In this document: piece after piece, positions 20,783 to 29,722 of the stretch
Position numbering within the stretch: position 1 is the first letter of the stretch
Layout: every line of letters starts with the position of its first letter
Source: Geodermatophilaceae bacterium NBWT11
GTDB lineage: Bacteria > Actinomycetota > Actinomycetes > Mycobacteriales > Geodermatophilaceae
Assembly: GCA_014218215.1 (NCBI GenBank)
Contig: CP043652.1
Location: 1,116,001 to 1,180,000 of the forward strand
Reading direction: 5' to 3'
Length of the DNA: 64,000 nt
The notes under the pieces: generated by a model
Database searches by the model: none
What the model saw: the letters and a program-made list of their open reading frames with translations, nothing else
Told to the model about the DNA's origin: nothing
Position numbers and translations under genes: made by a program

Positions 20783-21405
20783 CGGGTCACCGGCTTGCGC
20801 ACCACGTTGGGGACGGCGTCGGGGCGGCGCAGGTAGAGCGGGACGAGCGGCGCCGGGGGGCGCTCGAGCAGCGGGCCCGCGGTGCGCACCAGCCCGGCGG
20901 TGGACACCTCGGCGGCGGTCACGCCGCGGCCCAGCCGCTCGGCGAACCGGACGTCGCCGACCAGCGGCAGGTCGGGCAGCTCGAGCTCCTCGGGCCGGCC
21001 GACCCCGGGCTCGGTGGTCGGTGCGCCGGCGTCGTCGAAGGCCCGCCAGTGCACCTCCTTGCGCCGGGCGTCGGTGACGACCACCCGGGCACCGGAGCCG
21101 ACCGCGTCCAGGCTGCAGACCCCGTGCACGGTCAGCCCGAGGGCGTCACCCAGCGCGGCGGCGGTGACGATCCCGACCCGAAGCCCGGTGTAGGGCCCCG
21201 GGCCCAGACCGACGACCAGCGCACCGACGTCGGTCAGGGTCACGCCGGCCTCGGCGAGCACCGCGGTGACCGTCGGGGTCAGCAGCTCGGCGTGCCGGGT
21301 GCCCGAGGCCAGTGCGGTCTCGGCGAGCACCCGGCCGTCCGGGCCGGTCGCGGCGAGCCCGACCACGAGGGTCGGGGTCGCGGTGTCGAGCGCCAGGACG
21401 AGCAC
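20779..21405 (-). CDS. tsaB: t6A complex dimerisation subunit TsaB
   Basis: Non-catalytic ASKHA protein of 208 residues that pairs with TsaD and TsaE to make t6A. It begins LVLALDTATPTLVVGL and has the conserved LVVGLGPGPYTGLRVG at about 64-79. The C-terminus ends in Pro-rich LVPLYLRRPDAVPN, as common in the family. The GTG start lies 26 bases after the tsaE-NUDIX stop. Confidence 0.94.
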   Translation of the reverse strand: MLVLALDTATPTLVVGLAATGPDGRVLAETALASGTRHAELLTPTVTAVLAEAGVTLTDVGALVVGLGPGPYTGLRVGIVTAAALGDALGLTVHGVCSLDAVGSGARVVVTDARRKEVHWRAFDDAGAPTTEPGVGRPEELELPDLPLVGDVRFAERLGRGVTAAEVSTAGLVRTAGPLLERPPAPLVPLYLRRPDAVPNVVRKPVTR

Positions 21406-21431
21406 GACGAGTCAGGTTAGTCGCCGCCGGG

Positions 21432-22385
21432 TCAGGCGCGGGTGGACTCCTCGACGTCGGGCAGCTCGCGGGGCCAGGCGGCGGGGTCGTCGGCGAGGTC
21501 CCAGAGCTCGGGGAGCAGCACCGGCCACACGGGCTCGGCCGCCGAGGCCAGCTCCTCCCGGGTCCACCAGCGGTGGCCCAGCAGGGTGCGCTGCTCGTCC
21601 TCGGTGTGGCCGGCCACCGAGACGTCGAACGCCGGCACCCGGACGACGTAGAACACGTCGGCCTGGTCCACGACCTGGTCGGAGTACCCGTGCCGGACCC
21701 GTCGGCGGGCGACCGGGCCCAGCACCTGCGCGGGGTCGACGTCCAGCCCGGTCTCCTCGGCGAGCTCCCGGACGACGGCGGTCAGCTCGTCCTCGCCGTC
21801 CTCGATGCCGCCGCCGGGCGTCATCCACCAGGTCGACACCGGCGTCGTCCCGGTGTCGCTGTCCCGGAACAGGAGCACCCGGTCGTGGTCGTCCAGCAGC
21901 AGCACCCGCACGGTCGCCCGACGGCGCTGCGGGCGGTCGGGCAGCTCGGCGAGCCGGGCGGTCCAGGACGGCCCGTGCGGCACCAGCTCGGCGGTGCGCA
22001 CGTCGTCGTCGGCCCTGCTCAGCCCGACGACCAGGTGCTCGTCGGCCAGCTGCTCGACCAGCCCGTGCCCCCACTCCACGACGGTGACCGCCTCGTCGGC
22101 GGAGGCGTCGAGGTCCAGGTCGTCGACGTCGGCGACCGAGCCCAGCCGGTAGGCGTCGACGTGCACGAGCGGCACGCGTCCACCGCGGTGCACCCGGGCC
22201 AGCACGAAGGTCGGCGAGGTGACCGCGCCGGGCACGCCCAGCCCGGCGCCGATGCCCTGGGTCAGTGCGGTCTTGCCGGCGCCCAGCGGCCCGGCCAGCA
22301 GCACCAGGTCCCCGGCACGTAGCAGCCCCGCGAGCTCCACGCCGAGGGCGTGCGTGTCGGCCGGGGTGGGCAGCACCCGTCTCAC
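21432..22385 (-). CDS. tsaE: TsaE ATPase fused to a NUDIX hydrolase
   Basis: A single 317-residue frame joins two domains. Residues 1-150 are TsaE, the ATPase of t6A synthesis: Walker A GPLGAGKT at 32-39, then TSPTFVLAR, HVDAYRL and VVEWGHGL. Residues about 160-317 are a NUDIX hydrolase with a complete box: GGIEDGEDE, then RELAEETGL. No stop lies between them and there is no internal start with a ribosome binding site, so this appears to be a real fusion. The NUDIX substrate is unknown. The GTG start overlaps the hydrolase stop upstream by four bases. The next gene is tsaB. Confidence 0.88.
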   Translation of the reverse strand: MRRVLPTPADTHALGVELAGLLRAGDLVLLAGPLGAGKTALTQGIGAGLGVPGAVTSPTFVLARVHRGGRVPLVHVDAYRLGSVADVDDLDLDASADEAVTVVEWGHGLVEQLADEHLVVGLSRADDDVRTAELVPHGPSWTARLAELPDRPQRRRATVRVLLLDDHDRVLLFRDSDTGTTPVSTWWMTPGGGIEDGEDELTAVVRELAEETGLDVDPAQVLGPVARRRVRHGYSDQVVDQADVFYVVRVPAFDVSVAGHTEDEQRTLLGHRWWTREELASAAEPVWPVLLPELWDLADDPAAWPRELPDVEESTRA

Positions 22386-23566
22386 GAGCGGGCCCGCTGT
22401 CCCACGCGGCGCAGCAGCCGGGTGACCGCCGCAGTGACCTCGGCGGGGTGCTGCAGCAGCACCAGGTGTCCGCTGTCCGGGACGACGACGTACTCCAGGT
22501 CCGGCGGGGCGTCGGGGGTGCCGGCCTCCTCGATGCGGGCCACGATGCGGTCGCTGTGGCCCTGCGGGATGAGCTTGTCCGCATCGCCGCCGAGCACCAG
22601 GACGGGCACCCGGGTCAGCGGCTCGATGGCGGCGCTGGCGTCCAGGCCGGCGATGGCCGGGTAGAACTCGCCGATCACGTCCACCGGGGTGCCGGCGATC
22701 ATCGCGTCCACGTAGCGCACCAGGGCGGGGTCGACGTCCGGCCCGGCGAAGGACATCGTCTTGACGACCGCCGAGACGACGTCGCGGGCCACCCGGCGGG
22801 TGCGCTCGGCCCACTGCGGCCGGTGCCGCATGGTGTAGCCGGCGATCGGGAAGACCGCGGCGCTGAACCGGGTGAGCAGGTGCGGCAGCCCGAAGCTCAG
22901 GTCGGACAGGCCGCCACTCGAGGTGGACACCAGACCGACCCCGACCACCCGGCCGCCGAACAGGTCGGGCCGGCGGGCGGCCAGCGACAGCACCGTCATG
23001 CCGCCCATCGAGTGCCCGACGAGCACGACCGGTCCGCGCGGCGCCCGCGCGTCCAGGACGGCGACGAGGTCGTCGGCGAGCTGGTCGATCGTGGAGTGCT
23101 CGGCCGGACCGCGCCCGGAGGAGCCGTGCCCGCGCTGGTCGTAGAAGACCAGCCGGGCGTCGGGCCGGTGCCCGTTCGCGGTGGCCACCGCGGCTCCGAG
23201 GTCCCGGCGCTGGAACGTCCAGGACGCCATCGACAGGCAGTAGCCGTGCACGAAGACGACGGTCAGGGGCGCGTCCTGCGGGCCGACCTCCTCCACCGAC
23301 AGCAGCACGCCGTCCGGGGTCTGCACGAGGGCGGTGGTGTCCGCCGCCCGGCTGGCGGTGCCCAGCGGGTCGTCCTCGCGCTGCACTGCCTCGGGCCGGT
23401 CGGTGGGCTCGATCGTCCCCAGCTCGGCGGCCGGGCCGAGCTGGGCGGCCGTGACCCGTCGACCGGCCGCCCGGGTGACGGCGACGCCCACCGCGGCGCC
23501 GGCCGCGGCCAGCCCGAGCACCCCGCCCAGGATGCCGACCGTCTTCGGGGTGGGGTGCTGGCTCAC
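22382..23566 (-). CDS. alpha/beta hydrolase with N-terminal membrane segment
   Basis: Predicted hydrolase of 394 residues. A hydrophobic helix (about 10-30) may anchor it. The catalytic domain shows VVFVHGYCLSMASW, YDQRGHGSSGRG and the nucleophile elbow GHSMGGM. The acid residue is in LGGDADKLIP and the His in PDSGHLVLLQHP. In many actinobacteria a hydrolase of this kind lies between alr and tsaE, as here; the substrate is not known. GTG 23566 overlaps the alr stop by four bases, and its own stop overlaps the start of tsaE. Confidence 0.88.
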   Translation of the reverse strand: MSQHPTPKTVGILGGVLGLAAAGAAVGVAVTRAAGRRVTAAQLGPAAELGTIEPTDRPEAVQREDDPLGTASRAADTTALVQTPDGVLLSVEEVGPQDAPLTVVFVHGYCLSMASWTFQRRDLGAAVATANGHRPDARLVFYDQRGHGSSGRGPAEHSTIDQLADDLVAVLDARAPRGPVVLVGHSMGGMTVLSLAARRPDLFGGRVVGVGLVSTSSGGLSDLSFGLPHLLTRFSAAVFPIAGYTMRHRPQWAERTRRVARDVVSAVVKTMSFAGPDVDPALVRYVDAMIAGTPVDVIGEFYPAIAGLDASAAIEPLTRVPVLVLGGDADKLIPQGHSDRIVARIEEAGTPDAPPDLEYVVVPDSGHLVLLQHPAEVTAAVTRLLRRVGQRARS

Positions 23567-24714
23567 GCCGGCACCCCCGCGCTGCCGGTGTGCACCCGGG
23601 TGAAACGTCCGCCGACCCGGGTGACCAGCTCGTAGTGGATGGTGTCCAGCACGTCGGCCCAGTCCTGCGCGGTGGGCTCGCCGGCGTCGCCGGGGCCCCA
23701 CAGCACGACCTCGTCGCCGGGGGCGATCGCGTCGTCCCCGACCTCGAGCACGAACTGGTCCATGCAGACCCGGCCGGCGATGGTCCGCTGTACGCCGCCG
23801 GCGAGCACCGGCGCCCGGTTGCCACCGGCCCGCGGCACGCCGTCGGCGTACCCGACCGGCACCAGCGCCAGGGTGGTCTCGGCGACCGTGTGGTGGGTGT
23901 GGCCGTAGCTGACCCCGGTGCCGGCGGGCACCCGCTTGGTGAGCGCGACGCGGGCGCGCACGGTCATCGCCGGGCGCAGGCCGTACTGCGCCGGGTCGCC
24001 ACCGAGCGGGTCCAGGCCGTACACCGCGACGCCCGGGCGGACCATGTCGTACCAGGTGTGCGGCAGCGCGATGGTGGCCGCGGAGTTCGCCAGGTGCCGC
24101 CGCGCCTCGGTCAGACCGGCCTCACGGGCCAGCGCGGTGGCCTCCTCGAAGACCGCGACCTGGGCGGCGATCGTCGGGTGGGTGGGGGCGTCGGCGTAGG
24201 CGAGGTGGCTCCACAGCCCGGTGACGACGACGTCGCCGTCCTCCTGCGCCCGGACGGCGGCGGCCACCAGCCCGGGCCAGTCGGCGGGGGTCGCGCCCTC
24301 GCGGGAGAGCCCGGTGTCGACGAACAGCTGCACCCGGGCGGTGCGGCCGGTGGCCCGGGCGGCGTCCACGACCTCGGCCAGTGCCCACCCCGCGTTGACC
24401 GACAGCTCGACGTCGGCGGCGAGCCCGGCCGCGTAGTCCTCCCCCGGGGCGTGCTGCCAGGACAGCACCGGCGCGGTGACCCCGGCGGCCCGCAGCGCGA
24501 GTGCCTCCTCGAGCACGGTGACCCCGAGCGCGTCGGCGCCCCCGGCCAGCGCGGCCCGGGCGGCGGGGACCAGCCCGTGGCCGTACCCGTCGGCCTTGAC
24601 CACCGCCATCAGCGGCCGGCCGACCCGCTCGCGCAGGGCTGCGGTGTTGGCGGCGATCGCGTCGAGGTCGACCACGACCTCGGCCCGGTTCTGCTCTCTC
24701 ACGCCCGCGATCAT
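23563..24714 (-). CDS. alr: alanine racemase
   Basis: PLP-dependent interconversion of L- and D-alanine for peptidoglycan. The PLP lysine is Lys40 in AVVKADGYGHG. The second catalytic residue, Tyr, is in GVSYGHTHH (about residue 275). The substrate-binding region contains RVCMDQFVLEVG. The 383-residue length is normal. ATG 24714 starts the gene. It would normally continue an operon from nnr, but an IS30-family element now separates the two and removes any promoter upstream of the palindromes at 24755. Confidence 0.95.
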   Translation of the reverse strand: MIAGVREQNRAEVVVDLDAIAANTAALRERVGRPLMAVVKADGYGHGLVPAARAALAGGADALGVTVLEEALALRAAGVTAPVLSWQHAPGEDYAAGLAADVELSVNAGWALAEVVDAARATGRTARVQLFVDTGLSREGATPADWPGLVAAAVRAQEDGDVVVTGLWSHLAYADAPTHPTIAAQVAVFEEATALAREAGLTEARRHLANSAATIALPHTWYDMVRPGVAVYGLDPLGGDPAQYGLRPAMTVRARVALTKRVPAGTGVSYGHTHHTVAETTLALVPVGYADGVPRAGGNRAPVLAGGVQRTIAGRVCMDQFVLEVGDDAIAPGDEVVLWGPGDAGEPTAQDWADVLDTIHYELVTRVGGRFTRVHTGSAGVPA

Positions 24715-24754
24715 CCCAGCCCCCCTCCCCCCGGCCCCTCCCCGACCCGACGCC

Positions 24755-24794
24755 GACGAGAAAGGCGTTTCTCGTCAGAGGTCCTGACGAGAAG
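24755..24794. repeat. overlapping palindromes with GACGAGAA arms
   Basis: GACGAGAAA 24755-24763 pairs with TTTCTCGTC 24768-24776 around GGCG. TTCTCGTCAG 24769-24778 pairs with CTGACGAGAA 24784-24793 around AGGTC. A third arm, CTGACGAGAAG 24784-24794, pairs across the insertion element with CTTGTCGTCAG at 26021-26031. Before insertion this was a tandem of three alternative hairpins between nnr and alr, probably a terminator or processing site. Confidence 0.75.
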
Positions 24795-24796
24795 CG

Positions 24797-24828
24797 CGGC
24801 GGTCTCAACGGGTGGATGCAACAGCCTC
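24797..24828 (+). repeat. left terminal inverted repeat of the IS30-family element
   Basis: Pairs with 25987-26018; mismatches at positions 19, 20 and 27 of the repeat. A GAGGGG ribosome binding site for the transposase follows about 30 bases inside. Confidence 0.88.
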
Positions 24829-24867
24829 TGCAGATGATCACGGTGTCGTGGTCTGAGGGGTGGTCCG

Positions 24868-26010
24868 GTGGGGTTGTCGGTGGAGCAGCAGGATCAGTTG
24901 TGGGCGCGGTGGCGGGCTGGTGAGTCACTGCGCGGGATCGGCCGGTCGTTGGGGTTGTCCCATGCCACGGTGCACCGGCATGTCACGGCGTGTGGTGGTA
25001 GACGACCGGCGGTGCGGCGGCGGGGGCCGCTGGCGTTGAGCGTGGTCGAGCGGGAGGAGATCAGCCGCGGGATCGCCGCCGAGGCGTCGGTGCGGGCGAT
25101 CGCGCGTGTGTTGGGGCGCGAGCCCTCCACGATCAGCCGGGAGCTGGCCCGCAACGGCGGGCGGGAGGCCTACCGGGCCGCAGCAGCCGATGCCGCGGCC
25201 GATCGTCGGGCGCTGCGACCCAAGCCGGCGAAGCTGGCAGTCAACGGCCGGTTGCGCGCCGAAGTGCAGCGTGGGCTGGCCCTGGAGTGGTCACCGCAGC
25301 AGATCGCGTCACGCTTGGTCGTGGACTTCCCCGACGATGAGGCGATGCGGGTCTCCCACGAGACGATCTACCTGACCTTGTTCGTGCAGGCCAGGGGCGG
25401 GTTGGCCCGTGAGTTGACCCGGTCGTTGCGCACCGGTCGGGCGACCCGGCACCCGCGCGGGGCCAAGCTTCCCTCCGGGCGGGGGCAGCTGCACGGGATG
25501 GTCCCGATCTCCGAACGACCCGCCGAGGCCACCGACCGGGCGGTCCCCGGGCACTGGGAGGGCGACCTCGTCTTGGGCAAGCTGCCCAGTGCAGTGGCCA
25601 CCCTGGTGGAGCGCACCACCCGGTTCGTGGCGTTGGTGGCGCTACCGGAAGGCAAGAAGGCCGAGCAGGTCCACCCGGCTCTGGCCGCAGCGATCAGGCG
25701 GGTGCCAGCCCAGCTGCGCCGGTCCCTGACCTGGGACCAGGGCAAGGAGATGGCCGCCCACGCACAGTTCACCGTGGCCACCGGCGTCGACGTCTATTTC
25801 TGCGACCCCAAGAGCCCCTGGCAGCGAGGCAGCAACGAGAACACCAACGGCCTCCTCCGCCAGTACCTGCCCAAGGGCGCCGACCTCACGGCCTTCACCC
25901 AGCACGACCTCGACGCCATCGCCGCACGACTCAACGGCAGACCCCGCCAGACCCTGGGCTGGAAGACTCCCGCCGAAGCATTCAACGAGGCCGTTGCACA
26001 CACCCGTTGA
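24868..26010 (+). CDS. IS30-family transposase
   Basis: DDE transposase of 380 residues. N-terminal helix-turn-helix segments (about 10-45 and 55-90) include LGREPSTISRELARNGG, typical of IS30. The catalytic acids are Asp233 (GHWEGDLVLG), Asp290 (TWDQGKEM) and Glu324 (GSNENTNG), giving D-x56-D-x33-E, the IS30 spacing. The frame is uninterrupted, so the element is probably active. GAGGGG lies eight bases before GTG 24868. The last codons lie inside the right inverted repeat. Its A+T content is slightly higher than in neighbours, consistent with recent arrival. Confidence 0.95.
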   Translation: MGLSVEQQDQLWARWRAGESLRGIGRSLGLSHATVHRHVTACGGRRPAVRRRGPLALSVVEREEISRGIAAEASVRAIARVLGREPSTISRELARNGGREAYRAAAADAAADRRALRPKPAKLAVNGRLRAEVQRGLALEWSPQQIASRLVVDFPDDEAMRVSHETIYLTLFVQARGGLARELTRSLRTGRATRHPRGAKLPSGRGQLHGMVPISERPAEATDRAVPGHWEGDLVLGKLPSAVATLVERTTRFVALVALPEGKKAEQVHPALAAAIRRVPAQLRRSLTWDQGKEMAAHAQFTVATGVDVYFCDPKSPWQRGSNENTNGLLRQYLPKGADLTAFTQHDLDAIAARLNGRPRQTLGWKTPAEAFNEAVAHTR

Positions 26011-26018
26011 GACCGCCG
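25987..26018 (-). repeat. right terminal inverted repeat of the IS30-family element
   Basis: Complement of the left repeat at 29 of 32 positions. It overlaps the transposase stop codon at 26008-26010. Confidence 0.88.
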
Positions 26019-26027
26019 TCCTTGTCG

Positions 26028-27455
26028 TCAGGTGTGGGTGAGGCGGCGGACGGCGGCGGGGAGGTGGCGGACCAGGTCGGAGGCGATCAGCGGGCCCTGC
26101 GCGGCGGCGAGCTGGCCGGCGCGGCCGTGCAGGTGGGCGGCGGCCGCCGCGGCCTCCACGGCGGGGAGCCCGGTCGCGAGCAGCGCGCCGGCGATGCCGG
26201 AGAGCACGTCCCCGGTGCCGGCGGTGGCCAGCCAGGGGGTGCCGGTGCCGTTGACGAAGGCGGTGCCGTCGGCGTCGGCGACCACCGTGGCGTCGCCCTT
26301 GAGCAGCACGGTCACGCCGAGGTCGGCCGCAGCGGCCCGGGCGGCACCGATCCGGTCGGCGCCCAGGTCCCAGCCGAAGCGGGTGAACTCCCGGTCGTGC
26401 GGAGTCAGCACGGTGGGGGCCGACCGGTCGCGGGCCAGGGCCGGATCGCGGGCGAGCAGGGTGAGCCCGTCGGCATCGACGAGCACCGGGAGGTCCGTGG
26501 CCAGCACCTCGGCGAGCACGGCGGCCGCGTCGTCGTCGGTGCCCATCCCGGGGCCGACCACCCAGGCCTGCACCCGGCCGGCGTCCGACGGTCGGCCGGC
26601 GGTGACGATCGCCTCGGGCCAGGCGGCCCGGACCCCTTCGGCGGCGGTGCCGGCGTACCGGACCAGGCCGGGCCGGGTGCGCAGCGCGGCGCCGGTGCAG
26701 AGCACGCCCGCACCGGGGTAGGTGGCCGATCCCGCGACGACGCCGACGACGCCCTGGCTGTACTTGTCGTCCCCGGCGCCGGGGTCGGGCAGCCGGTCGG
26801 CCACCTCGGCGTCGGTGAGCTGTCGGGCGGACGGCGCCGGCAGCTCCAGGCCGATGTCCACCAGGTGCACGGTGCCGGCGTGCCCGCGTCCCTCCCCCAC
26901 GACCAGACCGGCCTTCACCGCGCCGAGGACGACGGTGTGCTGGGCCGGGAACGCCTCGCCGTCGACGGCCCCGGTGTCGGCGTCCACCCCGCTGGGCAGG
27001 TCGACGGCGACGAGCAGCCCCGGTCCGGCCACCGCCCGGGCGACGACGTCGGCGGCGGCCGGCCGGAGCCCGCCCCGGCCGCCGATGCCGACGATCCCGT
27101 CCAGCACGAGGTCGGCGCGCTCCAGTCCGGCGGCGCCGGGGTCGGTGACGGTGCGGCCCCCGGCCCGGCGGAGGGCGGCGAGACCGGCCGGGTGAGCCCG
27201 GTCGGGGTCCAGGAGCAGCGCGGTGACCGCGGCCCCGCGGCCGGCGAGGAAGGCCCCGGCGAACAGGGCGTCGCCGCCGTTGTCCCCGGCCCCGACCAGC
27301 AGGACCACCCGGACGCCGACCGCCCGGCCGACCAGCCGCAGGCACACGGTGGCCAGTCCGGTCGCGGCGCGCTGCATCAGGGCGCCCTGGGGCAGCCGGG
27401 CCAGCAGGTCGGCCTCCGCCGCCCGCACCTGGTCGGCGGTGTACAGCCCGGTCAC
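26028..27455 (-). CDS. nnr: bifunctional NAD(P)H-hydrate repair enzyme Nnr
   Basis: Repairs damaged NADHX and NADPHX. The 475-residue protein fuses the epimerase (residues 1-210; [16 protein letters not shown] at about 55, [11 protein letters not shown]) to the ADP/ATP-dependent dehydratase (220-475; [21 protein letters not shown], and [14 protein letters not shown] near 420). Both catalytic signatures are intact. The GTG start overlaps acpS by four bases. The IS30-family element lies just past the stop and does not damage the coding region. Confidence 0.95.
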   Translation of the reverse strand: MTGLYTADQVRAAEADLLARLPQGALMQRAATGLATVCLRLVGRAVGVRVVLLVGAGDNGGDALFAGAFLAGRGAAVTALLLDPDRAHPAGLAALRRAGGRTVTDPGAAGLERADLVLDGIVGIGGRGGLRPAAADVVARAVAGPGLLVAVDLPSGVDADTGAVDGEAFPAQHTVVLGAVKAGLVVGEGRGHAGTVHLVDIGLELPAPSARQLTDAEVADRLPDPGAGDDKYSQGVVGVVAGSATYPGAGVLCTGAALRTRPGLVRYAGTAAEGVRAAWPEAIVTAGRPSDAGRVQAWVVGPGMGTDDDAAAVLAEVLATDLPVLVDADGLTLLARDPALARDRSAPTVLTPHDREFTRFGWDLGADRIGAARAAAADLGVTVLLKGDATVVADADGTAFVNGTGTPWLATAGTGDVLSGIAGALLATGLPAVEAAAAAAHLHGRAGQLAAAQGPLIASDLVRHLPAAVRRLTHT

Positions 27456-27826
27456 GCGTCCGCCTCTGCGATCACCACGGCCGAGGCGATGCCCCCGTCG
27501 TGGCTCAGCGACACGTGCCAGCCGGTCACCCCGAGCAGTGCGGCCCGGGCGGCCACCGTGCCGCGCACCTCGATGAGCGGACGGCCGTGCTCGCCGACGG
27601 TCACCTCGGCGTCGTGCCAGTGCAGGTCCCCGGGGGCACCGAGGGCCTTCGCGAGTGCCTCCTTGGCCGCGAACCGGGCGGCCAGGGACTCACCGCTGCG
27701 TTCGGCCCCGGACGGCGTCCGCTGCTCGGCGGCGGTGAACAGCCGGTCCCGCAGCCCCGGCGTCCGGGTGAGCGAGGCAGCGAACCGCTCCACCGGACAC
27801 ACGTCGATCCCGACCCCGACGATCAC
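27452..27826 (-). CDS. acpS: holo-[acyl-carrier-protein] synthase AcpS
   Basis: Transfers the 4'-phosphopantetheine of CoA to acyl carrier protein. The 124-residue protein has both family motifs: [12 protein letters not shown] at 4-15 and [13 protein letters not shown] at about 51-63. [14 protein letters not shown] near the C-terminus is also typical. GTG 27826 starts one base after the glmS stop; its ribosome binding site (GGAATGAG) lies inside the glmS end, so it is translationally coupled. Confidence 0.95.
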   Translation of the reverse strand: MIVGVGIDVCPVERFAASLTRTPGLRDRLFTAAEQRTPSGAERSGESLAARFAAKEALAKALGAPGDLHWHDAEVTVGEHGRPLIEVRGTVAARAALLGVTGWHVSLSHDGGIASAVVIAEADA

Positions 27827-27827
27827 C

Positions 27828-29690
27828 TCATTCCACGGTGACGGACTTGGCCAGGTTGCGGGGCATGTCGACGTCCAGGCCGCGGGTGTCGGCGATCTCG
27901 CAGGCCAGCACCTGCAGCGGGATCGTGGTGACCACCGGGGCGAGCAGCGTGGGCGTGCGGGGCACCCGGATGACGTGGTCGGCGTAGGGCAGCACGTCGT
28001 CGTCGCCCTCCTCGGCGATCACGATGGTGCGTGCCCCGCGGGCCCGGACCTCCTGGATGTTGGAGACCACCTTGCCGTGCAGCGACTCCCGGCCGCGGGG
28101 GGACGGCGCGATCACGATGACCGGGGTGCCGTCGCCGATCAGCGCGATGGAGCCGTGCTTGAGCTCGCCGGCGGCGAAGCCCTCGGCGTGGATGTAGGCC
28201 AGCTCCTTGAGCTTGAGCGCGCCCTCCAGGGCCACCGGGTACCCGACGTGCCGGCCCAGGAAGAGGATCGTGGACTCGGTGGCCAGCGACCGGCCCAGCG
28301 CGCGCACCTCGTCCATGCCCGAGAGCACCTGGGACACCTGCTCGGGCAGCTGGCGCAGCTCGGCGACGACGGCGGCGACCTCGTCCTCGTACTTCAGCCC
28401 GCGCACCTGGGCCAGGAAGAGCCCGACCAGGTAGCAGGCCACGATCTGGGTGAGGAACCCCTTGGTCGAGGCGACGGCGACCTCGGGTCCGGCCCGGGTG
28501 TAGAGCACCGCGTCGGACTCGCGCGGGATCGTCGAGCCGTTGGCGTTGCAGATCGCCAGCACCCGGGCCTGCTGCTCCTTGGCGTGCCGCAGCGCCATCA
28601 GGGTGTCCATCGTCTCCCCGGACTGGGAGATGACGACGACCAGCGTCGAGCGGTCGAGCACCGGGTCCCGGTAGCGGAACTCGCTGGCCAGCTCGACCTC
28701 GACCGGGATCCGGGTCCAGTGCTCGATGGCGTACTTGGCGATGAGACCGGCGTGGTAGGCGGTGCCGCAGGCGATCACGAAGACCTTGGTGACCCCGCGC
28801 AGGTCCTCGTCGGAGATCCGCACCTCGTCCAGCACGATCTCCCCGCGCTCGCCGAGGCGGCCCAGCAGGGTGTCGGCGACGGCCTGGGGCTGCTCGGCGA
28901 TCTCCTTGAGCATGAACCAGTCGTAGCCGCCCTTCTCGGCGGCCGCGGCGTCCCAGTCGACGGAGTAGGCCAGCGGCTCGACGGTGTTCCCGGCGAAGTC
29001 GGTGACGGTCACGCCGCGGGTGCGGTGCAGCTCGACGACCTGGTCCTGGCCCAGCTCCAGGGCGTCGCGGGTGTGCCCGATGAAGGCGGCGACGTCGGAG
29101 CCGAGGAAGTACTCGCCGTCCCCCACGCCGACCACGAGCGGGGAGTTGCGGCGCGAGGCGACCAGCGTGTCGGGCTCGGCGGCGTGGCTGGCGACGAGGG
29201 TGAAGGCGCCCTCGAGCCGGCGGGAGACGACCCGCATGGCCTCGGCCAGCCGGCCCGGGCCCTCGGGCAGCGTGGGGTACACCGCGGCCAGCAGGTGGGC
29301 GACGACCTCGGTGTCGGTCTCGGAGGTGAACTCGACCCCGGTGGCCTCGACCTCGGTGCGCAGGGAGGCGAAGTTCTCGATGATCCCGTTGTGGATCACC
29401 GCCACGGTGCCGTCGGCGGAGGTGTGCGGGTGGGCGTTGCGGTCGGTCGGCCCCCCGTGGGTGGCCCAGCGGGTGTGCCCGATCCCGATCGTGGACGCCG
29501 GGAGCGCCTTCTCGGCGAGCTCCTTCTCCAGGTTCGCGACCTTGCCGGCCTTCTTGGCCGTGGCCAGCCGCCCGTCGGCCAGGACGGCGACCCCCGCGGA
29601 GTCGTACCCCCGGTACTCCAACCGGCGCAGGCCCTCCAGGACCACGTCCAACGCGTTCTGAGGACCGACGTACCCCACGATGCCGCACAT
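27828..29690 (-). CDS. glmS: glutamine-fructose-6-phosphate aminotransferase
   Basis: Makes glucosamine-6-phosphate, the entry to UDP-GlcNAc and peptidoglycan. The 620-residue protein starts MCGIVGYVG, leaving Cys as the N-terminal nucleophile. The glutaminase domain covers 1-240. Two SIS sugar-isomerase domains follow (about 290-430 and 460-600), with [10 protein letters not shown] and the C-terminal KSVTVE. I looked for a glmS ribozyme in the short upstream gap and saw none; those are mainly in firmicutes. It lies 32 bases after glmM. Confidence 0.97.
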   Translation of the reverse strand: MCGIVGYVGPQNALDVVLEGLRRLEYRGYDSAGVAVLADGRLATAKKAGKVANLEKELAEKALPASTIGIGHTRWATHGGPTDRNAHPHTSADGTVAVIHNGIIENFASLRTEVEATGVEFTSETDTEVVAHLLAAVYPTLPEGPGRLAEAMRVVSRRLEGAFTLVASHAAEPDTLVASRRNSPLVVGVGDGEYFLGSDVAAFIGHTRDALELGQDQVVELHRTRGVTVTDFAGNTVEPLAYSVDWDAAAAEKGGYDWFMLKEIAEQPQAVADTLLGRLGERGEIVLDEVRISDEDLRGVTKVFVIACGTAYHAGLIAKYAIEHWTRIPVEVELASEFRYRDPVLDRSTLVVVISQSGETMDTLMALRHAKEQQARVLAICNANGSTIPRESDAVLYTRAGPEVAVASTKGFLTQIVACYLVGLFLAQVRGLKYEDEVAAVVAELRQLPEQVSQVLSGMDEVRALGRSLATESTILFLGRHVGYPVALEGALKLKELAYIHAEGFAAGELKHGSIALIGDGTPVIVIAPSPRGRESLHGKVVSNIQEVRARGARTIVIAEEGDDDVLPYADHVIRVPRTPTLLAPVVTTIPLQVLACEIADTRGLDVDMPRNLAKSVTVE

Positions 29691-29722
29691 GGGGTCTGAC
29701 GATACGTCCCCCGGGGGCGTCC

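Larger units (their letters stand above)
24797..26018 (+). mobile_element. intact IS30-family insertion sequence
   Basis: About 1222 bases bounded by 32-base terminal inverted repeats with 29 matches. They begin CGGCGGTCTCAACGGGTG at both ends. It contains one complete transposase gene. Exact outer boundaries and the short target duplication cannot be fixed because the flanks are themselves arms of a palindrome. The element lies nine bases after the nnr stop and is in the opposite orientation to the host operon. Confidence 0.9.

Noticed and set aside
24868..26010. Transposase as a pseudogene
   Set aside because: The frame is complete and all three catalytic acids have the IS30 spacing, so there is no sign of decay.
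26007..29699. 1230-codon plus-strand open frame opposite nnr, acpS and glmS
   Set aside because: It spans three well-identified minus-strand genes and has no recognisable motif; typical antisense openness in GC-rich DNA.
29691..29722. glmS ribozyme upstream of glmS
   Set aside because: The gap to glmM is only 32 bases and does not hold the ribozyme core.
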